The position numbers and the translations under genes were made by a program. DNA of 64,000 nucleotides from Aliamphritea hakodatensis (GTDB lineage Bacteria; Pseudomonadota; Gammaproteobacteria; Pseudomonadales; Balneatricaceae). Under the pieces are notes generated by a model, which was given only the letters and a program-made list of their open reading frames with translations, searched no databases and was not told where the DNA came from. The stretch lies in NCBI RefSeq assembly GCF_024347195.1, contig NZ_AP025281.1, forward strand, positions 4,464,001 to 4,528,000, given 5' to 3'. This document shows, piece after piece, positions 1 to 8,640 of the stretch. Within the stretch, counting starts at the first letter, position 1; each line of letters begins with the position of its first letter.

Positions 1-337
1 TCAAACTGAAAGTCCCCATGGCCGGGTAAGTCACCGGTGTGCTTCAGCAGATTATCTGCCGATCATCGGCGCTGCCCCGGACTATAATGCATTTATCAGC
101 GACTTTGAGAGATTGCGTAAAGACAGCAAATGGCGTTTTGACTGCCAGGCAAAAAATCATCCAGGACTCTATGTCAATCTGGCGCATGGCTCTAAGGGGC
201 TGATTACCGCGCCCCTGGGTGGTGAATTGCTGGCAGACATACTCAATATGACACCTATACCACTGGAAAAAAATCTGATAAATGTTATGAATCCGGCCCG
301 TTTTATCATTAAGAATTTGAAAAAAGGGACGATATAG
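1..337 (+). CDS. mnmC: MnmC, C-terminal end (partial)
   Basis: This is the last 111 codons of a gene that enters from the left; the reading frame is open from base 2 to the stop at 335-337. The translation has the C-terminal signature of the FAD-dependent oxidoreductase half of MnmC: an RCASADYLPIIG segment, then a GHGS-like NLAHGSKGLITAPLGGE segment and a terminal NPARF. MnmC makes the last steps of the mnm5s2U modification at the wobble position of some tRNAs; this half removes the carboxymethyl group. The identification is by family resemblance of the tail only. The N-terminal methyltransferase half lies outside the window. Confidence 0.82.
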   Translation, partial: QTESPHGRVSHRCASADYLPIIGAAPDYNAFISDFERLRKDSKWRFDCQAKNHPGLYVNLAHGSKGLITAPLGGELLADILNMTPIPLEKNLINVMNPARFIIKNLKKGTI

Positions 338-375
338 AGGTATACATATAAGTAAATCAACTAACGGATCTGCAT

Positions 376-1047
376 ATGGCACTGGTCATTTACGATCAAG
401 GGTATCGCATACAGACACCTGTCAGATCGAATTTTCCGCCCACAGGCGTGGAACAGCTTACAAACCTGTCGCAATCTATGGAGACGGCGACACAGGCAGA
501 CCATGAACGCGATATGGTTGCCGCCACACAACATAAAGAACAGCAGCAGGGTAATGCACGGGCGCGGCAGAAAGCGGCAAACATCTATCAGCAGGCCCGC
601 AGCAGCAATCCGGCAGAGGCGGAACCACGCAGCTATATACCGGCAGCAATGATCATGTCGCAGCCAGTACAAAGCGTTCTTTCAGGCAGCCCGATTCGCT
701 CAGCACTGTACAAAATGCAGCAGCTTCGGATTGACCATCTGATCGTACTTTCAGGGCAGGGATTATTACTGGGAGTTGTCACCAAGATATTGCTCATGCA
801 GGCCCTGAGCAAGGCATCACTGATGGGCAAGGATCTGGAAGACAGTATCGACGGCTGCTACGACACCAAGGTCGTGACAGCGACACCGGAAACCAATATT
901 CGCCAGCTCGCCGTTACCTGTGTAGATAAAAAACTCACCTGCATTCCAATCGTCAGCGAAGAAGGGGAAATCAAAGGAATCGTAACCCGGACCGACTTGC
1001 TGCAATCGCTGATAAACAACGAATGGCTGGACAGCCGGAGCTTATAA
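376..1047 (+). CDS. CBS-domain pair protein of unknown role
   Basis: A 223-residue soluble protein. About the first 95 residues are polar and rich in Gln and Ala, with no recognised fold. From about residue 96 there are two CBS modules: the first starts near AAMIMSQPV with the typical SALYKMQQLRIDHLIV core, the second near YDTKVVTATPE and ends in GIVTRTDLLQSL. CBS pairs usually bind adenine nucleotides and regulate a partner domain, but no catalytic or channel domain is attached here. The gene starts 38 bp after mnmC on the same strand with a weak ribosome site. It is convergent with the DUF4126 gene, only 21 bp away, leaving little room for a terminator. The ligand and partner cannot be told from sequence. 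Confidence 0.85.
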   Translation: MALVIYDQGYRIQTPVRSNFPPTGVEQLTNLSQSMETATQADHERDMVAATQHKEQQQGNARARQKAANIYQQARSSNPAEAEPRSYIPAAMIMSQPVQSVLSGSPIRSALYKMQQLRIDHLIVLSGQGLLLGVVTKILLMQALSKASLMGKDLEDSIDGCYDTKVVTATPETNIRQLAVTCVDKKLTCIPIVSEEGEIKGIVTRTDLLQSLINNEWLDSRSL

Positions 1048-1068
1048 AGCACCGGCCTGACACGGCAG

Positions 1069-1710
1069 CTATTTAATTTTTAAGAGTGGCTCAGAGCCCT
1101 GCGGGACGATGGCCTTATCCGGAAAAAACCAGCGAAAGATTTTCTTAATCCCCGTCCAGATCCGTGGCAATATCCATACCGCAAACAAAATAAAGACAAC
1201 CAGCGCCACCAGAAAGAAAACCGGCTGAGAGAGCGCAGCCCACAGGCCCGCAATAACCAGCACATCTTCTGACAATGAAGCCAGCCAGTTAGAGACAGGT
1301 TCCGGGGAAGTATTGATCAGCACTCTGCTGCCGGCTTTAAGTGTATGACTGGTCGCTGCCATTGTGCCGCCCACCAGACCCGCGGCCAGCATAGCGGCAC
1401 CGTTAACCTCTCCCATTGCTCCGGCAGCCAGAATCGCACCGGCAGGTATTCTGATAAAGGTATGCAGCGTATCCCAGCCGGTATCCACACCGGGGACTTT
1501 ATCGGCAAAGAACTCAACACAATACATGAAGCCTGCTGCGATCAGCACCATAGGATCGGCCAGCAACTCGAGGCCGGGGGGCAATGCCATATGCCCCATA
1601 TTAGCCATCAGCCCCAGCATCAGAATGGCCGCGTAAAGATTAATACCGCTGGCCCAGCCAACTCCCATACTCAACGCAATCAGCGTGATAACCTGGTCTA
1701 ACTGTTCCAT
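1069..1710 (-). CDS. DUF4126 family membrane protein
   Basis: A hydrophobic protein of about 213 residues with several predicted membrane spans, including a long C-terminal one (VFFLVALVVFILFAVWIL) followed by a basic tail. The N-terminal GWASGINLYAAILMLGL segment and the central FFADKVPGVDTGWDTLHTF segment match the DUF4126 family, which has no assigned function. The ATG at 1708-1710 is chosen because GAGGTG lies five bases upstream; an in-frame GTG two codons earlier is possible. It follows yheU by 17 bp and is probably the last gene of the zipA-ligA-yheU unit. Confidence 0.75.
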   Translation of the reverse strand: MEQLDQVITLIALSMGVGWASGINLYAAILMLGLMANMGHMALPPGLELLADPMVLIAAGFMYCVEFFADKVPGVDTGWDTLHTFIRIPAGAILAAGAMGEVNGAAMLAAGLVGGTMAATSHTLKAGSRVLINTSPEPVSNWLASLSEDVLVIAGLWAALSQPVFFLVALVVFILFAVWILPRIWTGIKKIFRWFFPDKAIVPQGSEPLLKIK

Positions 1711-1727
1711 AAGCACCTCACAAAATT

Positions 1728-1940
1728 TCAGAGCGTGTTACGGTAAACTATATTACAAAGGCCTGTATTCTGACTGAATAGGATAGCCACCTCACCGCTG
1801 TTAAGCCTTGCTTCAACCTGCGCAACGCGGTCACTGAGTCCGACTTCAGCCTCGCCATAGTCGGTGCCATCCCGTGTGACAAACTCTTCGATAAGATTCA
1901 GCAGCGTATCCCGGGCAAGCTGATCATGAGGAATGATCAT
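1728..1940 (-). CDS. yheU: YheU family protein (UPF0270)
   Basis: A 70-residue acidic protein beginning MIIPHDQLARDTLLNLIEEF and containing RDGTDYGE. These are hallmarks of the small conserved YheU/UPF0270 family of gammaproteobacteria, whose function is unknown. Its ATG directly abuts the ligA stop codon, so it is very likely translated with ligA. The length matches the family (about 70 residues). Confidence 0.85.
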   Translation of the reverse strand: MIIPHDQLARDTLLNLIEEFVTRDGTDYGEAEVGLSDRVAQVEARLNSGEVAILFSQNTGLCNIVYRNTL

Positions 1941-3965
1941 TCAGCTTTCCAGTTCAGTGAGCCGTGCCAGTAACTGAGTCTCATCAAGCACCTCAATGCC
2001 CAGAGACTCAGCCTTCTCCAGCTTTGAACCTGCGGCCGCACCGGCCACAACATAACTGGTCTTTTTCGACACACTGCCGGCAACTTTCGCACCGAGATTC
2101 TGCAACCGCTGCTTCGCTTCACTCCGGGTTAACTGCTCCAGAGTACCGGTAAGAACCCAGGTTTGCCCTTCCAGCGGCACGGCCTGTTCACTGATTTCAA
2201 CATCAGCCCAGCTAACGCCGGCTTCCCGCAGTGCCTGAATAACTTCAAGATTGTGCGGCTGACGAAAGAAACTCAGAATATAACGTGCAACCACCGGACC
2301 AACGTCTGGCGTCTGTTGCAGCATATCTTCATCGGCAGCCTGAACCGCCTCGAGACTTCCAAAATGCATCGCCAGCGTACGGGCGGTGGCCTCACCCACT
2401 TCACGGATACCCAGGGCATAAATAAAACGGGGCAACTCGGTCTGTTTGCTTACCTCAATACTGTTAAGCACATTGCTGGCAGACTTAGGACCCATGCGTT
2501 CCATTTTTGAAAGCTGAAGATGCTTAAGATGGTATAAATCTGCCGGGCTGTGCACCAGCTCACGTTCAACCAGCCCATCGATCAGTTTTTCCCCCAGACC
2601 ATCAATGTCCATCGCCTTACGGGAAATATAATGCTTCAGCGCCTCTTTTCTCTGTGCAGCACAGCTCAGGCCACCCGAGCAACGGGCAACCGCTTCATCT
2701 TCAAGGCGGATCACAGCAGAATCACATACCGGGCAGTTTTCCGGCATAACAACCGGCTCGGTCCCTTCCGGACGGCGCTCTGCAACCACACTGACGATCT
2801 GCGGAATAACATCTCCGGCACGGCGGATAATCACACTGTCACCGGCACGTACCCCCAGCCGCTCGACCTCATCCATATTATGTAACGTGGCATTACTGAC
2901 GGTAACACCGCCAACAAACACCGGCTCAAGCCGTGCTACCGGCGTCACGGCGCCGGTTCGGCCAACCTGAAACTCAATCGCTTTTACTTCTGTCAGTTCT
3001 TCCTGAGCAGGGAACTTATGGGCAATTGCCCAGCGCGGCGCACGGGAAACAAACCCCAGCCTTTGCTGAGTCCGCAATGGGTTAACTTTAAAAACAATAC
3101 CGTCAATATCATAAGGGAGTGCGTCCCGCCGGGCAGAAAGATCAGTGTAATATTCAAGACACCCCTCAACCCCGTTAACCGACTGCATTTCCGGATTAAT
3201 TTTCAGGCCCCAGCCAGATAACTGCTGAAGCACGCCTGTATGGGTGTCGGCCAGCTCACCTTCCACTACGCCCACACTGTAACAGCACATTTCCAGTGGA
3301 CGCGAAGCCGTTATTCTGGAATCCAGCTGTCTCAGACTGCCCGCTGCCGCGTTACGGGGATTCACAAATGGCTTTTCTCCCCGACTCAGCGCCAGATCAT
3401 TCAGCTTGTCAAAACCCGCTTTGGGCATATAGATCTCACCCCTGACCTCAAGACGACGGGGATACCCTTCTCCCAGCAAACGTAACGGAATACTGTTAAT
3501 CGTTCTGACGTTCTGGGTGATATCTTCACCGGTTGAGCCATCTCCCCGGGTTGCGCCGCGAATCAGCCTGCCTTCTTCATATAAAAGGCTCACCGCGATA
3601 CCGTCCAGCTTAGGCTCGCAGGCATATTCCAGCTCAGTATCCGGCTGATCCAGACGGTCTTTCAGGCGCTTGTCAAACGCCCGCATATCATCGGCATCAA
3701 AGGCGTTATCCAGAGACAGCATCGGCATTTCATGGCGTACCTGGCCGAAGCTGCTTAACGGAACATCACCTACCCGCTGAGTAGGCGAATCATAGGTTAT
3801 CAGCGCAGGGTGCTGATCTTCCAGCGCTTTAAGCTGCTGAAATAAACGGTCATATTCGGCATCCGGAACCGTCGGTGCATCCAGCACATAATACTGATAA
3901 TTATGATGACGTAACTGTGCCCGCAGATGCTCTATCATCTGGTTTGCAGAGGTATCCTGGCTCAT
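1941..3965 (-). CDS. ligA: NAD-dependent DNA ligase LigA
   Basis: A 674-residue enzyme that seals single-strand nicks in replication and repair, using NAD+ to adenylate itself. All family parts are visible: the N-terminal Ia domain with a YYVLDAPTVPDAEYD segment, the adenylation motif CEPKLDG with the active lysine at about residue 119, an OB fold, a four-cysteine zinc finger (CPVC followed by CSGGLSC, about residues 408-433), helix-hairpin-helix repeats, and a C-terminal BRCT domain beginning near LEGQTWVLTG. Length is normal for the family. It lies 38 bp downstream of zipA, a common pairing in gammaproteobacteria. Confidence 0.98.
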   Translation of the reverse strand: MSQDTSANQMIEHLRAQLRHHNYQYYVLDAPTVPDAEYDRLFQQLKALEDQHPALITYDSPTQRVGDVPLSSFGQVRHEMPMLSLDNAFDADDMRAFDKRLKDRLDQPDTELEYACEPKLDGIAVSLLYEEGRLIRGATRGDGSTGEDITQNVRTINSIPLRLLGEGYPRRLEVRGEIYMPKAGFDKLNDLALSRGEKPFVNPRNAAAGSLRQLDSRITASRPLEMCCYSVGVVEGELADTHTGVLQQLSGWGLKINPEMQSVNGVEGCLEYYTDLSARRDALPYDIDGIVFKVNPLRTQQRLGFVSRAPRWAIAHKFPAQEELTEVKAIEFQVGRTGAVTPVARLEPVFVGGVTVSNATLHNMDEVERLGVRAGDSVIIRRAGDVIPQIVSVVAERRPEGTEPVVMPENCPVCDSAVIRLEDEAVARCSGGLSCAAQRKEALKHYISRKAMDIDGLGEKLIDGLVERELVHSPADLYHLKHLQLSKMERMGPKSASNVLNSIEVSKQTELPRFIYALGIREVGEATARTLAMHFGSLEAVQAADEDMLQQTPDVGPVVARYILSFFRQPHNLEVIQALREAGVSWADVEISEQAVPLEGQTWVLTGTLEQLTRSEAKQRLQNLGAKVAGSVSKKTSYVVAGAAAGSKLEKAESLGIEVLDETQLLARLTELES

Positions 3966-4003
3966 GAGATTTCCGATGGATCAGATTAGGACCCCAGCTG
4001 CGA

Positions 4004-6121
4004 TTACAGCTGAGGTTTAAGTTTACGCATTTCAAAGTCACGGATGCGTTCGCGATAATGTTGTTTTGTCTGGGTTCTCATGCTGGAACGGTTTTCATCC
4101 AGCAGCTCACCACCCAGATTTTTAGCAACCGCCTCAGCCGTGCCCAGCATACATTCATATGCGTTCATCACGTCACGGGGCTCTTCCATCGACATAAAGA
4201 AGGTGACACCACGGGTATCCAGGCTTTCCATATTATCGATATCAAAGATGCCGGGTTCCATGGCGTTGGTCATACTGAACTGAATAGCGCCCTGATCAAT
4301 CCCGTCTTCATAGCGGTTAAAGATCTGCATTTCACCGAAATGCATCCCACAGGCTTTAACGATCTGCAGCAGATTACGCCCATTGAAGCCCTGCTCTTCC
4401 CGGGTAACGACAGAAATAACCAACACCTTATCCGCATCCGGAACCGATTGCACAGCACGCTTTGGAGTTGCAGATTCAGCAGGCGCAGGCACAGGCGCAG
4501 TCACAGGTACAGAAAACTCAGGCTCCGACTCTACAGGGTCTGAAGATGAGAATTCTTCAGGCGCAGCAGCCATATCCACCAGCGGATCGGTGAACATCGG
4601 CTCCGGTTCGAACTCAGCAAACGTCGGCTCTTGCCGCTGCCCGGCACCACTATCAGCCGACGGCCCAGAAAGGCTCTCATCCACCAGCGGCGCATAACGG
4701 ATTGCCTCATCAGCCAGCTCATCAACGGCATCAAACCGCGACTCAGGTGCAGGCGGCTCAGCAGGTGCTGCATCAGGAATACCGTTCACAGAAAACCTGT
4801 CACGTTCCCCCAAATCCATTGTTGCCTGCTGGGGACCGGCAGCATGGACCGGCGGATGCCCGAATAACTCAGTAATCGGCTTTTCAAAATCCAGCGTATT
4901 ATCCTGGTCGTCTTCCTCAACCACTTCAGTGAGCCGCGGGAACATAAACTCTTCAGCGCCCTGACTCAGATCATCATCCAAATCATCATACTGATACTGC
5001 TCAGCAGGCGGCTCAGATACTGGAGACACGGTCTCTGACGTCAACTCAGTCTCAGAAATATCAGCCACATCTTCAGATGGTTTCGCAAACTCATAAACAG
5101 GTTCAATGCTGACTTCATCAACAGGCTGATCAGTATCAGCTGAAGCAGGCGCTTCTGCAGCATTGTTGCCGGCCTGATCATACGGGTAATCAACCGCGAC
5201 AGACTCGCTGACAACCCTTACATCAGAAAGACCGTCATAATCTGATAATCCGTCATCCACGTCGCCAAGAGGCTCAAACAGAGGGTCACGCTCAGCAAAG
5301 TCACTTGCATCAAAAGCGGGCTGATCTTCAACATATTCAGGAGAAGGGTCAGCCTCAAAAGCAGGCTGATGACTGTCAGCATCTGCAGAAGGCAGACTGC
5401 CAAAAGCGACGCTGATCTGTTCATCACTTAACGCTTGCTCTGTCGCACTGAAAGACAAAGGCTCATCTGCAGGAATATGTTCTTCGGTAAACGGTACAGC
5501 GGTTTCTTCATCAGCCCGCTCCTGCGGCACTGATGCATCAGTTTCTTCATATTCAGTGGCGTAACGGGCAGCGCTAAGGCTTTCAAAGTTAACCTCAGTT
5601 TCCTGCGGCATATCAGCAAAGGTAAGCTGGGGTTCTTCTGAGGAATGATCAGACTCTGAAACGATACGGGGAGCTGACAGGTTATCATCATCAAATACAG
5701 GCTGATCCGGTACGGCTACTTCTGCCTTAAACGGTTCCTGCTGAGAAGTGTCCGCTGTTGAGCATGCAAGGATTTCGTCATCCACTTCAGACTTAACTTC
5801 TGAAGCAAGCTCTCCCGGCTGAACGGAAGGTTCTTCTGCGGTTTCTTCAAGGGGTTCAAAGGGTAACTCAGATTCAACTTCACTGGCCAGTGATACCGGC
5901 GACTGACCTGCCCCGCGTTCCGCGTCATCATCTATGACGCGAAAGCCGCCATTAGGCAGCTCAGGGTTATGGGATTCTTCGGGAAGATCAACAAGACTCT
6001 TATCGATCTGCATGCGCAATGTATTCCGATTACTGCGCATACGTCGCCATCCGTCGATGATGATTAATGCGATGATGACCACACCGCCAATAATCAACCA
6101 TTCACGTAAACTTAGTTCCAT
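4004..6121 (-). CDS. zipA: Cell division protein ZipA with unusually long acidic linker
   Basis: ZipA anchors FtsZ filaments to the inner membrane and stabilises the division ring. The protein has an N-terminal membrane anchor (LIIGGVVIIALIIIDGWRRM, about residues 9-28) and a C-terminal FtsZ-binding domain of about 140 residues (starting near VLVISVVTREEQGFNG). Between them is an exceptionally long, Glu/Asp/Pro/Ser-rich, probably disordered linker of over 500 residues. Total length is about 705 residues against 328 for E. coli ZipA. The ATG at 6119-6121 is preferred over the TTG one codon upstream, with AGG eight bases before it. It starts a unit with ligA and yheU. Confidence 0.95.
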   Translation of the reverse strand: MELSLREWLIIGGVVIIALIIIDGWRRMRSNRNTLRMQIDKSLVDLPEESHNPELPNGGFRVIDDDAERGAGQSPVSLASEVESELPFEPLEETAEEPSVQPGELASEVKSEVDDEILACSTADTSQQEPFKAEVAVPDQPVFDDDNLSAPRIVSESDHSSEEPQLTFADMPQETEVNFESLSAARYATEYEETDASVPQERADEETAVPFTEEHIPADEPLSFSATEQALSDEQISVAFGSLPSADADSHQPAFEADPSPEYVEDQPAFDASDFAERDPLFEPLGDVDDGLSDYDGLSDVRVVSESVAVDYPYDQAGNNAAEAPASADTDQPVDEVSIEPVYEFAKPSEDVADISETELTSETVSPVSEPPAEQYQYDDLDDDLSQGAEEFMFPRLTEVVEEDDQDNTLDFEKPITELFGHPPVHAAGPQQATMDLGERDRFSVNGIPDAAPAEPPAPESRFDAVDELADEAIRYAPLVDESLSGPSADSGAGQRQEPTFAEFEPEPMFTDPLVDMAAAPEEFSSSDPVESEPEFSVPVTAPVPAPAESATPKRAVQSVPDADKVLVISVVTREEQGFNGRNLLQIVKACGMHFGEMQIFNRYEDGIDQGAIQFSMTNAMEPGIFDIDNMESLDTRGVTFFMSMEEPRDVMNAYECMLGTAEAVAKNLGGELLDENRSSMRTQTKQHYRERIRDFEMRKLKPQL

Positions 6122-6124
6122 CAA

Positions 6125-6349
6125 AGAACCTGACCCTTAGCAAAAACAATAGACTGTATAAACTATATCTATTTTATGACTGAGCACATACACCTGCAAC
6201 ACAACTTATCCCCAGATAAGTGTTTGTTTCACAAAAACAGATGTAAAACCCTGCATTATCTGTATGACCCGTTTTTTTATTTGATGTTCCGGGCCTGATT
6301 TCATGCCGAATCCGGATACATACAGGACCCGGCACGCAAAACTCAGGGG
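6125..6349. promoter_or_regulatory. ccmI-zipA intergenic region with inverted repeat
   Basis: This 225-bp AT-rich gap lies between the end of the ccm operon and zipA, both read leftward. It should hold the ccm terminator and the zipA promoter. The clearest element is a perfect inverted repeat at 6204-6221 (ACTTATC, CCCA, GATAAGT). It has no T-run on the minus strand, so it is not a convincing terminator; it could be an operator. An AT-rich stretch at 6140-6175 is a plausible -10 zone for zipA. No strong -35 match was found. Confidence 0.35.
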
Positions 6350-7606
6350 CTACTCAACAATCTGATCGATAGACAGATCTAATATATCAACTTGTTGCTG
6401 AACAGCAACCGGTGAAATGGTTCCGGTCAGGTCACCGGCCTGAGGACGCAGTTCACCGCTGGAAGATACCCGTGCAATTATCTCAACTTCATCCACAGAA
6501 GAGAGCGTCATCTGGGGCTGCATCGCCAGGCTGTCATCCAGAATAACATTCGCCGGTAAATCCGCGACAGTCAGACGCACAGCAGCAAGCGGCACCCGGC
6601 CACCAACCGGGCGGGCAAAAATAAATACCGGGCTGTCCGGGCTGACAGTTTCAGCAATCTCAGGTCTGATTGAAACATTGATACTCAGAGATGCGGTTTT
6701 CAGTTCTGGCAACTCAGGTACGCTTTCACCCTGTTCGATCAGCGCCTGACGGGCTGACTCGATACCGCTGCGCAGCGATTCCTGCTGAACAGGCTCTGCA
6801 TTGTCATACGCACGGCGCCAGAAGCTCAGCGCTTCCCGGAACTGTCCGTTTTCATAAGCGTCAATGCCCAGTAATCCAAGCGCGGTGACTTCATAGGGCT
6901 CACGGGCCAGAATGTCATCAAGAATGCCACGAATCTGTTCATTAAGGCGGTTGTTATTGGCCAGATACAGGGCCTGAGCATATTGCCCCTGAACACCTGC
7001 ATACTGAGGTGCATCTTCCGGCAGGAACTCCAGCACTTTTTCAAAACTGCGGGAGGCATCTTCATACCGTTGCATATTCATATAGCTGTTCGCTAACAGG
7101 AACCAACCTTCCGGTTTATCAGGCTCAGCCTGCAAACGGGCTTCAAGCTCGGCAATGGCCTCATCCATGCTTGGCGTCTGGCCGTTAAACGGATCCACTT
7201 CACCGTTAACCACTGCCCTGACATCATCTATGCGACCGTATTCACCATAAATAGCGATCGCTGAAACCGGCATCAGCACCGCCAGCAATACTGCCGTCAC
7301 CAGTGTCTGAGTGCTCAGTTTCAAAGGCTTACCGTTCAGCGCTTCGAGGTCTGCCACGTCATTCAGCAGGTTTTTTTCCAGCTCTAGCTTCAGACCGGCA
7401 TGGTCATCATCCGACAGATTGCCGGCATCACGCTCCGCATCCAACTCGGCGACGCGCTCTTTGTAAATTTCAACGTTCTGGGCCTGACGGTCAACAGCAT
7501 CATCCTGCGGCTGACTGAGCATCCGGCGGGCCCGGAAATAAGGGAGCAGAACAAAACACATTGCCAGCGCTGATAACGCTGCAATACCTAACCAAAAACT
7601 CGTCAT
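6350..7606 (-). CDS. ccmI: Cytochrome c maturation protein CcmI
   Basis: A 418-residue inner-membrane apocytochrome c chaperone that holds the C-terminus of apocytochromes for haem attachment. Visible parts are an N-terminal membrane span (FWLGIAALSALAMCFVLLPYF), a cytoplasmic coiled segment (about residues 38-95), a second span near LVTAVLLAVLMPVSAIAIYG, and a periplasmic TPR region (LEARLQAEPDKPEGWFLLA and following helices). An extra C-terminal domain of about 120 residues is the part contacting substrate in the family. Its ATG overlaps the ccmH stop (ATGA), so the two are translationally coupled. It is the last ccm gene. Confidence 0.94.
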   Translation of the reverse strand: MTSFWLGIAALSALAMCFVLLPYFRARRMLSQPQDDAVDRQAQNVEIYKERVAELDAERDAGNLSDDDHAGLKLELEKNLLNDVADLEALNGKPLKLSTQTLVTAVLLAVLMPVSAIAIYGEYGRIDDVRAVVNGEVDPFNGQTPSMDEAIAELEARLQAEPDKPEGWFLLANSYMNMQRYEDASRSFEKVLEFLPEDAPQYAGVQGQYAQALYLANNNRLNEQIRGILDDILAREPYEVTALGLLGIDAYENGQFREALSFWRRAYDNAEPVQQESLRSGIESARQALIEQGESVPELPELKTASLSINVSIRPEIAETVSPDSPVFIFARPVGGRVPLAAVRLTVADLPANVILDDSLAMQPQMTLSSVDEVEIIARVSSSGELRPQAGDLTGTISPVAVQQQVDILDLSIDQIVE

Positions 7607-8091
7607 GCGTCTTTATCCTGATCCTGTTTTAAAAGCGCATCCAGGCGCTGCTGTTCCTGAGCCGATAAGCCTTCTTTTTCGGCAGACTTACCGGTTGTCT
7701 TTTTACGCCGTGTCAGCGCTATGACCACTGCAACACCAATGATCAGAAGGCCGACAGGTGCGTACCAGAGTACATAGGTCTGACTGGAGACCCGTGGGCG
7801 GTAAAGCACAAACTCACCGTAACGGGTCACCATAAAATCAACAATTGCCGTATCACTGGCACCACTGTCAAGCATCCGGAAAAGCTCATCACGGAGGTCT
7901 TTAGCAATCGGTGAATTAGAATCGGCTATATTCTGGTTCTGACACTTTGGGCAACGCAATTCAGCACTCAAAGCCTGAAAACGCTCCCGGGTAAGTTCAT
8001 CTCTGAACTCATAGGTATCAATAGCCGCATAGCCAGTCTGGCTAAGAAGCACTAACAAACCTATAAAACATGCTCGCAGGGTCATTCTCAT
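7603..8091 (-). CDS. ccmH: Cytochrome c maturation protein CcmH (thiol reductase)
   Basis: A 162-residue membrane-anchored thiol protein that reduces or resolves apocytochrome c disulfides before haem ligation. It has a signal peptide (residues 1-22), the conserved LRCPKCQNQNIADSNS motif with the CxxC pair at Cys47 and Cys50, a membrane span around VGLLIIGVAVVIAL and a short Lys/Glu-rich cytoplasmic tail. Its start overlaps the ccmG stop (ATGA). A run of eight C at 8093-8100 lies just upstream, in the last ccmG codons. Confidence 0.95.
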   Translation of the reverse strand: MRMTLRACFIGLLVLLSQTGYAAIDTYEFRDELTRERFQALSAELRCPKCQNQNIADSNSPIAKDLRDELFRMLDSGASDTAIVDFMVTRYGEFVLYRPRVSSQTYVLWYAPVGLLIIGVAVVIALTRRKKTTGKSAEKEGLSAQEQQRLDALLKQDQDKDA

Positions 8092-8618
8092 GCCCCCCCC
8101 TCCAGAGCCTGCATTTTCGCCTTCAGCGTCTGCCAGACCCTTTCATTCACTTCACCGATATGCTTGTAACGAATGATCCCCTGAGCATCGATAAGGTAAG
8201 TCTCCGGGGCACCATACACCCCCAGATCCAGACCTAAACGGCCATTGGGATCAAAAACATTCTTCGCATACGGGTCCAGATATTTATCCAGCCACTCCTG
8301 AGCTTTGATGCGGTCGTCTTTATAGTTAATGCCGTAGATCGTTACCCCTTCATCACGGGCAATACGGTTCAGCTGAGAATGCTCCTGCTTACAGGTAGGG
8401 CACCAGGTCGCCCAAACATTAATCAGCGCCGGGCCGGTGAAGTCAGCAGAGGACATCATCTGATTCTCGTCATACAGCGACGTCAGTGAAAACTCAGGAA
8501 CAGGCTTACCCAGCAACGGCGAAGGGATTGTCGTGGTGTCCTGACCAATTCCCCGCCAGAGGAAAATGGCCAGCCCGACAAAAATTAACAGTGGCAGTAA
8601 AACTAAAATGCGGCGCAT
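8088..8618 (-). CDS. ccmG: CcmG/DsbE periplasmic thioredoxin
   Basis: A 176-residue membrane-anchored thioredoxin-fold protein that supplies reductant to the CcmH/apocytochrome pair. It has an N-terminal anchor (ILVLLPLLIFVGLAIFL) and the active site WCPTC at residues 72-76 inside NVWATWCPTCKQEH. The family cis-proline region YGAPETYLID follows. The ATG at 8616-8618 is preferred over the adjacent GTG because AGGA lies seven bases upstream. It is 22 bp from the ccmF stop and overlaps ccmH by four bases. Confidence 0.95.
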   Translation of the reverse strand: MRRILVLLPLLIFVGLAIFLWRGIGQDTTTIPSPLLGKPVPEFSLTSLYDENQMMSSADFTGPALINVWATWCPTCKQEHSQLNRIARDEGVTIYGINYKDDRIKAQEWLDKYLDPYAKNVFDPNGRLGLDLGVYGAPETYLIDAQGIIRYKHIGEVNERVWQTLKAKMQALEGGA

Positions 8619-8640
8619 CACAGTATCCTATTAATGGTCT

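Noticed and set aside
1048..1068. Terminator between the CBS gene and the DUF4126 gene
   Set aside because: The 21-bp gap contains no stem of useful length.
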